Shown piece by piece: positions 1 through 8,500 of a DNA stretch of 64,000 bases. A program made the translations under genes and the position numbers. Within the stretch, counting starts at the first letter, position 1, and each line of letters begins with the position of its first letter. Origin of the DNA: Frankia umida (GTDB lineage: Bacteria > Actinomycetota > Actinomycetes > Frankiales > Frankiaceae); NCBI RefSeq assembly GCF_023242945.1, contig NZ_JALKFT010000005.1:62001-126000 (forward strand), given 5' to 3'. Under the pieces are notes generated by a model. That model made no database searches. It was not told the origin of the DNA and was given only the letters and a program-made list of their open reading frames with translations.

Positions 1-2770
1 AGGAGCTGACGGCACCGAGGGGATCGGTGATCTCGGTCAGCGCCCCGCGGGCGTCATAGCGGTAGCGGTAGGTGGCGCCGCCGGCCAGGGTGAGCCGGGC
101 CGGCAGGCCCAGCGGGGTGTTCTCGGCTACCACGCGGCCGCCGGACGGGCCGGTGATCGCCGAGACGGCGCCCAGCCGGTCGTACTCCCAGCGCATGGTG
201 CGCCCGTCCGGGCGGATGAGGGCGCTCAGCCGGCCAGCCATGTCCCACTGGTAGCGCTCGGTGGCACCGGAGGGCAGGCGCGTCTCGGCGAGCCGCCCGG
301 CCCGGTCGTAGCCGTAGGTGATCGTCCGCCCGGACGGGGTGGTGACAGCGGCCTGGCGTCCGCCCGGCGTCCAGACGTAGGTGGTCTGGTTGCCGGCGGG
401 ATCAGTGATCCTGACGGGCCGCCCGGCCGGATCATGGTCGTGCTGGGTGCGTGCGCCGGTGGGATCGGTCTGGCTGATGAGCCGTCCCACGCGGTCGTAG
501 GCCCGCTGCCAGATCTGACCGTCGGGCCCGATGATCGCGACCAGGCGACCGCGTCCGTCGTGCTCATGGCGCCAACCGGCGCCGGCCGCGCTGATACCGG
601 TGGTCTGGCGGCCGTCGGCGTCGTAGCCGCGCCGTAAGGTCGCGCCGGCCGGATCGGTGACGGCGACCAGACGGCTCAGGCCGTCATAGGCGAAGGAGAA
701 GGCGTTCCCATCCGGTGCCACGACCTGGCTGGTGTTGCCGAACCGGTCGTAGTCGAAGCGCACGGTCGAACCGAGCGGATCGGCCACCTCGCTGACCCGG
801 CCCGACGGCCCATGGGTCGACCGCCACCGGCCCCCGGCCGCATCCACATAGGTCTCGGGACGGCCGGCCGGGGTGTGACCGAACTGGCGCGTCAACCCGG
901 CGAAGCGCTCCAGGATCACCCGGCCGGCGGCGTCGGTCTCCCAGTCACGAGCCTGCCCGTCCGGGCCGGTCATCCCGACCAGCCGCCCGGCTCGGTCGTA
1001 GCGGAAGGTCGTCTGACCCCCGCCGCGGGTCCAGATGCGGATGGGCTGGCCGTCGTCGTCCCAACGCAGATGACAGGCCACGCCGTCCGGATCGACGATG
1101 CAGGTCGGCAGGTCGTCGGCGTTGACCGTCAGGCGGGTGACGCCACCGGCGGGATCGACGATCTCGGTCGGGGTGCGTAACGCGGCGGCGTAGGTCCAGC
1201 GGGTCTCGTGCCCGCCTGCGTCGGTGTGCACCAGCAACCGACCGGCGGCGTCCCAGGTGAAGGCTTCCTCGAAGTCCTCGGGGCCCGTCCGCCGGATGAG
1301 GTTGCCGGCGCTGTCATAGCCCAGGGACCAGCGCGCACCAGAACGTTCCCGAACGCCGACCAGCCGGCCGGCCGCGTCGAAACTCCGGTGCATCGCGTGG
1401 TCGGCATCATCAATGACGGCCGTGAGCCGGCCAGCCTGGTCATGCTGGTAGCCGTTGATCGCGCCGCCCGATTCGTCGCGGACGATCGTGCGGTAACCGC
1501 CCGAGTAGCTGAACCGTGTCAGCCGCCCCTCGGGGGAGCGCTGGCTGATGACCCGGCCTGCCTCGTCATAGTGGGTCTGGACCAGCTCGACACCGTCGGC
1601 ATCCACGATCCCGAGCAGCAGGCCGGCCTGCGCCCGGTAGGTTCGCGGGCCGCCTGGCCCGCCGCTGGCCTCGATCAGGTTCGCCGCATCGTCATAGCGG
1701 TAGTGCACCGACCGGCCGTCGCTGGTGCGGACCCCGACGACGAGTTCCCGGCTGGTGTCCCAGTCGAGTGTCAGATACCGGCCCGAGCGAGGTTCCGACA
1801 TTCGGACGAGCCGCTTGTTCTCCCAGTCGAGCACACAGGCGCGGGGACCGGATTCGATTCGGACCGGCCGGCCCGCGGGGTCGTACCACCAGCTCTCTTC
1901 GGAGGCCTGCCCGGCGTCACGCACAAAACGGAAGCCTCCGGCCGCCGCTGCGTAAGCCGTCGGTCCGCGGGTCGGTGCCGTTGGCTGGCCAGGTTCAGCT
2001 TCGGGTTCGAGTTCGGGTTCGGCGGCGGGCGCGATCCCGTTGGAGCTTCCTCCTGCCAAACCGGAAGGGGCGGCGGCCACGGTATGGAGGATGGCGCCCA
2101 GCAGTGGCATCGGAGAGGGATGGCCCGCGGTCGGGCGCCTCACCACGGATTGCGCGCCGTCCGGCGACCGCCACCGCACGACGTCCGCCGTGAGGTCGAG
2201 GGCGGCGTCGGCCCAGCAGCTCCAGCCAAGACCAAGCGCACCGCGGTCGGCCAGGGCTCGTGAGTTGTAGGTACGCTGCCACCCCAGGACGGCCGCTCTC
2301 CCCGGCATCGGCAGGTCCAGCTCGGACTCGACGAGGTTGCCGTTGGCCGTGCACACCGGGTCCTCGGCGAAACCGCTGTCCAACGGACGGCCCCGGATCT
2401 CCGGGGCATCCACCGTCAGTTCTGTTGCGGGCAGGGCGCCCACGCCAGCCTTGATCAGCGCGGCGGCAATCGTGGTATCGCTGGTCGTGACTATTCCGGC
2501 CGCTGTTCCTGAGGAACCGCGGTCCGCCGCGACAAAGGCCCCCCGGACACTGTCGACGAACCGCTCGCGCTCCTGTGCGTCGGTCAGGTGGGTGGACAGC
2601 TTCGCCCACAGGTCCGGATGGCTCAACGTGTACTGCGAACCGATCCCCGACAGCACCGAGTCGTAGAGGCTCTGCACGGAGGAGGCCGCGCCTGACAACT
2701 CGGTCCGTGCCGCCGCGGCGTCGGTGACGAATGTCTGCAGGTCGTCCGGGTCAGCCGCGCTGGTGGTCAC
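1..2770 (-). CDS. RHS/YD-repeat polymorphic toxin, 5' part (C-terminus beyond window)
   Basis: The frame is open from a GTG at 2770 to the window edge (at least 923 codons), so the toxin tip lies outside. An in-frame stop lies two codons before the GTG, which fixes the start. Residues 1-90 form a charged helical region containing SHPDLWAKLSTHLTDA; then comes a DUF6531-like segment with DPVCTANGN and GWQRTYNSRA, then many YD repeats such as YDRAGRLVGMTGPDG and YDARGALTEITDPLGA. The N-terminal third aligns closely with the RHS gene at 5531, so the two are paralogues, transcribed divergently around the tyrosinase. About residues 220-260 hold a low-complexity Glu/Pro run (PEPELEPEAEP). RHS proteins wrap and deliver a C-terminal toxin; the target here cannot be seen. 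No good ribosome-binding site precedes the GTG. Confidence 0.9.
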   Translation of the reverse strand, partial: MTTSAADPDDLQTFVTDAAAARTELSGAASSVQSLYDSVLSGIGSQYTLSHPDLWAKLSTHLTDAQERERFVDSVRGAFVAADRGSSGTAAGIVTTSDTTIAAALIKAGVGALPATELTVDAPEIRGRPLDSGFAEDPVCTANGNLVESELDLPMPGRAAVLGWQRTYNSRALADRGALGLGWSCWADAALDLTADVVRWRSPDGAQSVVRRPTAGHPSPMPLLGAILHTVAAAPSGLAGGSSNGIAPAAEPELEPEAEPGQPTAPTRGPTAYAAAAGGFRFVRDAGQASEESWWYDPAGRPVRIESGPRACVLDWENKRLVRMSEPRSGRYLTLDWDTSRELVVGVRTSDGRSVHYRYDDAANLIEASGGPGGPRTYRAQAGLLLGIVDADGVELVQTHYDEAGRVISQRSPEGRLTRFSYSGGYRTIVRDESGGAINGYQHDQAGRLTAVIDDADHAMHRSFDAAGRLVGVRERSGARWSLGYDSAGNLIRRTGPEDFEEAFTWDAAGRLLVHTDAGGHETRWTYAAALRTPTEIVDPAGGVTRLTVNADDLPTCIVDPDGVACHLRWDDDGQPIRIWTRGGGQTTFRYDRAGRLVGMTGPDGQARDWETDAAGRVILERFAGLTRQFGHTPAGRPETYVDAAGGRWRSTHGPSGRVSEVADPLGSTVRFDYDRFGNTSQVVAPDGNAFSFAYDGLSRLVAVTDPAGATLRRGYDADGRQTTGISAAGAGWRHEHDGRGRLVAIIGPDGQIWQRAYDRVGRLISQTDPTGARTQHDHDPAGRPVRITDPAGNQTTYVWTPGGRQAAVTTPSGRTITYGYDRAGRLAETRLPSGATERYQWDMAGRLSALIRPDGRTMRWEYDRLGAVSAITGPSGGRVVAENTPLGLPARLTLAGGATYRYRYDARGALTEITDPLGAVSS

Positions 2771-3220
2771 CCGTCAGCCAGCAGAGCAGCAAGGAACGAG
2801 AAGGCACCTCAGGCAACGTGTCACCGCTATGCCTCCAACGGCTCAGGCCAGACTGATCACCGACCATCGTGGTCGACCCGTAACAGCGGTCCATTTCGTA
2901 CCACAACTGGTTATTCGCCGCAAAAGGCCAGGTGGGAAGCTTGTGGAGATGATTTTCTCGAGGCTGGGGTACCGCCGGCTGGTACCAGGAGGGCGATCCC
3001 CGTCATCGGCCGGCGGGCGTTCCTTCGTTTTCGACAGGCCCGTAAACGTCCCGGTCTCCAGGCTTTGTGCTACTCCACGATATGGCGCCGAACACAGACC
3101 ACTCGGACATCATCGACTGGGCCCCGCCTGAACGCCGGCCCGACGATCGCAGGGGAGATACCCGGCTCTGACCTCGGTGCGGCCGGGAGCTGGCTGTTGG
3201 TGCACGACGTGCCCGGGTTG
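2771..3220. other. 450-bp gap between RHS start and DUF2182 remnant
   Basis: It holds the 5' flank of the minus-strand RHS gene and is less GC-rich than the flanks. I see no supportable gene. A pair of GGTACC palindromes separated by 7 bp (about 2969-2987) could form a small stem-loop. A 29-codon plus-strand ORF starts at the ATG near 3081 but has no recognisable relative. Confidence 0.4.
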
Positions 3221-3361
3221 TCAGCTGCTGGGGAGGCCGTCGTGAGCGGGACTGATCGGGGGCAGAAGGGCGGCCGAGACGAGGGTCGCCACCCACGCGA
3301 TCGCCGTGATGACCAGCACCGGGGTTCGGCAGCGGCGGCGGTTACGTGCCTCGGGTGTCAT
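3221..3361 (-). pseudogene. Remnant of a DUF2182 membrane protein gene (46 codons)
   Basis: The minus-strand ORF begins at ATG 3361, 60 bp after the tyrosinase stop, and ends at TGA 3221. Its residues 3-24 (PEARNRRRCRTPVLVITAIA and on) match the N-terminal region of the intact DUF2182 protein at 28406-29371 (PEAHNRRRCRTPMLVVTAIA), in the same position behind the paralogous tyrosinase. The first transmembrane segment is kept, then the similarity stops and a short unrelated tail ends the frame; the Met/His-rich loop and the remaining membrane segments are gone. I read it as a decayed copy. A short single-span membrane peptide that is still made cannot be excluded. Confidence 0.75.
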
Positions 3362-3421
3362 CGGGCCTCCGGCATCCTCGTGAGGGGAAAGGGATCGTTC
3401 GCCGCCGCTGGCCGAACAGGG

Positions 3422-4966
3422 TCAGCGACCTTCGCGGAAGACGCTGATCCGGCCGATGCTCACCGCGTCCCGGTCGGTGATCGGAAGGACGGGCACGATC
3501 CGGACCGGAAGGCTGTCCACGTCGAAGGCGCCCTGCAGATGGAGCCGGTCGACGATGTCAGTGATCTCAAGGGCGAAGGTGAGGCCCTGGCCGGCATGCT
3601 CGGAGTCGGCCTCGCTGGCGTTACGCAGGCCGAACGGCGCGACGCCATCGGCGAGCAGTTCGGGATGGTCGGCCGGGTCCTCGTCCTCGGGCACGCCGAC
3701 GTAGACGTTGAAGGCGGCCGTGTCCGACTGGCCGCGCACGTTCTCGACGTTGAGGAACACGCGGTCCGGCGCCGGCTGCTGGTCCCTGGTCGACAGCTCG
3801 GGGGTGAGACTCGAGATGACCTTGCGTCGCGTGCGCGGGTCGAGCCGCACGTGACCGTGCACGTCGCGGCCCTGGATCGGCAGTCGCCCGGAGGAGGCGC
3901 CGACCAGTTCGACGTTGGTGTTCTCCGGCATGGCCTGAGCCTCTTCCGTCTGTGCTTCTTCTGTCCGCGCCTGGTCGGTGAACCCGAGACGTTCCAGCCG
4001 CGTGGAGACCGGCACCGCAGCGGCCGTCGGTGTCAGGGTCGCATAGCTGTACCCAAGAGTTGTCAGGCTGACGACCTGGCCGGGCGTGAAGGTCCAGGTG
4101 CTGCCGGTGTGCAGCGGCATCACGAAGGGCCGCTGGCCGCTGACGGCCGGCCCGCCGATCCAGCGGGAGTTCGTGGGATTGGTATGGCCTGCCGACGATG
4201 TGTTCCAGGACTCCCACAGCCGGTCGATGTTGGCGTGGTGCAGCCAGAAGATCGGGTCGAGCCCGGCGCTGTCGGGATTCGCCATGAGCCCCGACTGACC
4301 TCCCGAGCTGCCCCCGACCAGAAGGTGCACCATGTTGTGCGGCTGGTTCTCCAAGCGGCCGGGAACGGACCCGGTGTGCGAGAAGCCGGTGTCGATGCCG
4401 CCGAAACCCGGGCTGCCGCCGCTCGACACCCCGGTGAAGAGGGTCTCGTTCATCGCGGCCAGGTTCACCTGGTTCAACGGTATGGTGACATTGCCGTCTC
4501 CGTTCGGGCCGTACCGTGCCGGCACGTAGAGCGGGTTGGTTCCGCCGTCGGGCCAGGTGGGTGAGGCGAACGCGGGCGGAAGGGCGTTCTGGCCGGCGCC
4601 GAAGTAGTTCCAGTACGGCAACGTCCAGTCGGTGGGCCCGCCGATGCTCGCCACCGCGGCCCGGAGATTGTCCTCGAAGGCGTACACGTACCCGCGGTGC
4701 CAGGGCAGAAAGTACCAGCTGGCGTGCTGGCACTGGGCCCAGAACTGGCTCTGCACGCTGCTGCTCGGCAGTTGGTCGGACGCGCTGAGGTAGCCGCGCT
4801 GGGTCCACAGCTGCTGGTTGAAACCGTGGATCGCGGCAAGGAAACGCCAGCTCTTGGGATTGGCGATGGGCAGTGCCTTCATCACGGCGACACCACGGGC
4901 GTACCAGAGGATCGGATCGGCCCAGGTGCCACCAAGATCGTAGACGTTGGAACGGACATTCGCCAT
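3422..4966 (-). CDS. Tyrosinase / polyphenol oxidase with plant-PPO-like C-terminal domain (copy 1)
   Basis: 514 aa, type-3 copper enzyme expected to oxidise phenols to quinones. The start is the ATG at 4966 behind AAGGGGGA. CuA ligands are visible as His47, His81 and His90 (CQHASWYFLPWHRGY); CuB as His210 and His214 (QPHNMVH) plus the HH pair at 243-244 (FWLHHANIDRLW). From about residue 395 a separate domain follows with FLNVENVRG, FNVYVGVPEDED, LEITDIVDRL and DAVSIGRISVF, which resembles the KFDV domain that caps the active site of plant polyphenol oxidases. There is no signal peptide and no MelC1-type caddie gene nearby. It is about three-quarters identical by eye to the tyrosinase at 29349-30905. 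It lies between divergent RHS genes; behind it is the DUF2182 remnant. Confidence 0.92.
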   Translation of the reverse strand: MANVRSNVYDLGGTWADPILWYARGVAVMKALPIANPKSWRFLAAIHGFNQQLWTQRGYLSASDQLPSSSVQSQFWAQCQHASWYFLPWHRGYVYAFEDNLRAAVASIGGPTDWTLPYWNYFGAGQNALPPAFASPTWPDGGTNPLYVPARYGPNGDGNVTIPLNQVNLAAMNETLFTGVSSGGSPGFGGIDTGFSHTGSVPGRLENQPHNMVHLLVGGSSGGQSGLMANPDSAGLDPIFWLHHANIDRLWESWNTSSAGHTNPTNSRWIGGPAVSGQRPFVMPLHTGSTWTFTPGQVVSLTTLGYSYATLTPTAAAVPVSTRLERLGFTDQARTEEAQTEEAQAMPENTNVELVGASSGRLPIQGRDVHGHVRLDPRTRRKVISSLTPELSTRDQQPAPDRVFLNVENVRGQSDTAAFNVYVGVPEDEDPADHPELLADGVAPFGLRNASEADSEHAGQGLTFALEITDIVDRLHLQGAFDVDSLPVRIVPVLPITDRDAVSIGRISVFREGR

Positions 4967-5530
4967 CGTTTCCCCCTTTGGCTCCGGCGGCCCGACGGCG
5001 ACGGCGATCCGCCGAGAATCGCCTTTCCTGTCAGGACGCGATGCTTCGTCATGATGGCAGCGCCCGGCCACTTTGAAAACATGGTTCGCCAGAAATTTTC
5101 CTGGTGGAACCGGTGTCGTCTGGTGTTCATGAAACTTTCTTCGGGTAAGCAGCCGCGCGGTTTTCCGGGGTGGCGGACATGGGTCCGCGTTGCTGGATCA
5201 TTGGCGTTCTCGCGATAATTACAAGGTGGCCGGTGTGTCGTTCGCCGCGTGGAAACCGACGGGGCCGGAGGCGTCCGCGGAAATCCTGACGAGGATTGGG
5301 TTGCACTCCCTGGAGTCATCCGGCACTTCGGATGCATCCGTTCCGGGGAGAGGTGGGAGCTGGGTCATGGACGGTGAACGCAGGACGGCACTTTCCAGAC
5401 CGGCGGCGCGGGTGTCGGGTGACACGATGCGTGTTCCCTGGCGGAGTTCTGCTCACTCCTGGCGGGCGATGTACATGCGGTCATATGGTCAGTGCTCGGA
5501 CCGGGCAGGAGAAGCGGAAGGACGGCCGCG
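4967..5530. promoter_or_regulatory. Divergent intergenic region, tyrosinase copy 1 / RHS toxin
   Basis: 564 bp without a supportable gene. It must carry the promoters of the minus-strand tyrosinase and the plus-strand RHS gene. The stretch 5080-5230 is clearly AT-richer than its flanks (for example around 5085-5100 and 5210-5225), as expected of promoters, but I cannot assign -35/-10 boxes with confidence. Confidence 0.35.
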
Positions 5531-8500
5531 ATGGCGAGGAGCTCCGCAGATCCCGACGACCTGGGTCGTTTCGTGACGGACGCCCACGCGGCCCGGGAGG
5601 GTCTGTTCCTCCAGGTGCTGGGAGTGCGCGCGTATTACGACGACGTGGTGGCGCGACTGGGGCCCCAGTACAGTCTGTCGCATCCCGATCTGTGGGCGAA
5701 GATGGGCAGGCATCTGACCGACGCCGGCGTCCTGGAGGATTTCGTGGGCGCGGTCCGGGACGCCTTTGTGGCGGCGGACCGCGGGCCGGGTCAGGTGACG
5801 GTGAGTGACAACCGCATCGCCTGGTATCTGGAACAGGCCGGGATCACGGCCCTACCGACGGAAACGTTGACGGTGGACGCGCCGGAGACGCGGGGCCGGT
5901 TGCTGGACAGCGGATTCGTGGATGATCCGGTGTGCACCGCGAACGGGAACTTCGTGATGCAGGAGTTCGACCTGCCACTGCCGGGCCGGGCGGCGGTGGC
6001 GGGGTGGCAGCGGACGTACAACTCCCGGGCCTACGGCCGGCCCGGTGCGCTGGGCCGCGGCTGGTCCTGCTGGGCGGACACGGTGCTGGACCTGGGCGAC
6101 GATCCGGTCGGCCCGGTCGGCCCGGTCGGCCCGGCCCCTGCGGCCGGTCAGGGTGGTGCGTCCGGCCCCGCCGAGGTGCTGGGCTGGCGGGGGCTGGACG
6201 GTGCCGAGTCGCTGGTGGCGTGGCCCCGGGCGGACATGCCGACGGCCATGGCGGGTCTTGGCGGAACGCTCCACCTCGACGGGGGCGGTTTCCGTTTCAC
6301 CCGGGGGCAGGACGAGAGCTGGTGGTACGACGGGTCGGGCCGGCCGGTGCGGGTGCGCAGCGGGCCGTCGGAGATCGTCCTGACCTGGGCGGACGGCCGG
6401 CTGGAGCGGGTCGGCTATCCGCGGTCGGGGCGGTTTCTGGACGTGGGGTGGGACGACGCCGGGGAGCTGATAACGGCGGTCCGGGCGAGCGACGGCCGGG
6501 TGGTGCGGTATTCCTATGACGATGGCCGGCTGGTGGCCGTCGAGGGCGGCCCGCAGGGCGCGCAGCGGTATCGCCATGAGGGCGAGCTGCTGGCGGAGGC
6601 TTTTGACGCCGACGGTGTGCGGCTTTTCCACAACACCTATGACGGCGCTGGCAGGGTGCTGGCCCAGGCCGCGCCGGAGGGCAGGGTCGTCCGATTCGAC
6701 TACCCCGGCGGGTACCGGACGCTCGTCACCGACAGTTCTGATGGCCCGGGTGGTGCGGGTGGCGGTGCCATCAACGAATACCGGCATGACACGGCCGGCC
6801 GGCTGGTGTGTGTGGTCGACGACGCCGACCGCGCCTTTCGCCGGGTCTTCGACGAGTCCGGCCGGCTGCGCGGCGTTCGGGAGCGATCCGGGGCGTCCTG
6901 GTCGATGGACTACGACGACGCCGGGAACCTGAGCCGCCGGACCGGGCCGAACGGGGGCACCGAGCAGTGGGTCTGGGATTCCGCCGGCCGGCTGGGCACC
7001 CATACCGGTCCGGATGGTTCCCGCACCCGTTGGCTGTATGCCGGCGCGGCCCGGACGCCGGTGGAGATCGTGGACGCGGCGGGCGCCGTCACCCGGATCA
7101 CGGTGACCGCCGATGACCTGCCCTCCCGCATCGTCGATCCGGACGGGGTCTCCACCCATCTGCGCTGGGACGGTGACGGTCAGCTGGTCGGGACGCGGGT
7201 GGCCGGTGGGGGGCGGGTGCGGCTGCGCTACGACGCTGCCGGCCGGCTGGTCGGCATGGTCGGCGCGGACGGCGGGTCATGGCGCTGGGAGTGCGACGAG
7301 GCGGGCCGGGTGGTGGCGCAGGAGGCCCCCGACGGGACACGCAGCCGCTTCACCCACACTCCGGCCGGTCGGCGCGACGGCTACCTCGACCCGGCCGGCG
7401 GCTGGTGGCGTTCCCGTTACGGCCCGCACGGCCTGGTCGAGGAGGTCACCGATCCCACCGGCTCGTCCGTCCGCTTCGGCTACGACCTCGTCGGCAACAC
7501 CACGTCGATCATGGCGCCGGACGGTCAGGTGTTCGCCTTCGAGTACGACGGCCTGAGCCGGCTGACAGCGCTGCGGGACCCGGCCGGCTCGACCTGCCGG
7601 CGTGACTACGACCCGGACGGCCGGCTGACCGTCGAGACCGACGCCGAGGGGCGCGAGTGGCGCCACGGCTATGACGCGGCGGGTCACCCGACCGAGCTCA
7701 CCGGCCCGGACGGGCGGGTCTGGCGCCGTGGCTACGACCCCGCCGGCCGGCTCGTCAGCGAGACCGAGCCTGACGGGGCGACCGTCCGCCACGAGTACGA
7801 CCCGGCCGGCCGGCGCACCGCGGTCATCGACGCGGCCGGCCGGCGCAGCACCGCGCGATGGACACCGGGTGGCCGCCTCGCCGCGCAGGTCACACCGTCC
7901 GGCCGGCGCACCAGCCACGGCTACGACTCCGCCGGACGCCTCGCCCAGACGGTCTCCCCAGCCGGGGGGATCACCCGCTACCAGCACGACCCCGCCGGCC
8001 GGCCGACCACACTGACCACGGCGGCGGGCCGGCGGACGCGCTGGGAGTACGACGCCCGAGGCGACGTCCGGGCGATCGTCGACTCCGACGGGGGCCGCAC
8101 CGAGATGGTCCGCGACCACCTGGGGCTACCGACCACGATCACCGGCCCCGATGGCGCGGTGCACGCCTACACCTACGACGCGCGCGGCGGGATGCTCTCC
8201 GCGGTGGACCCGCTGGGCGCGGTCACCCGTTACGCATACGACGTTCGCGGCCAGCTACGGGAGTGGACCGACCCGGCTGGTGGCCGTCACGAGCTGGCCT
8301 ACGACGCGGTCGGCTGGCTGACCGGCCACACCGACCCGCTCGGCCGCACCACCAGCGTCACCCACACCCGCAGCGGCCTGGTCGACACCGTTCGCCACGC
8401 CGACGGGACCGGTCTGCGCTGGTGGCATGACATCGCCGGTCGCCCCACCGGCGTCGGCCTTCCCGACGAACCCCAGCCTCGCCTCCAGTACAGCTACGAC

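Noticed and set aside
3065..4564. 499-codon plus-strand ORF over tyrosinase copy 1
   Set aside because: Opposite the clearly conserved copper-binding gene; composition reflects third-position GC only.
5492..5530. Upstream start for the RHS gene
   Set aside because: The ATG at 5531 has the ribosome-binding site and aligns with the paralogue start; the extra 13 codons do not.
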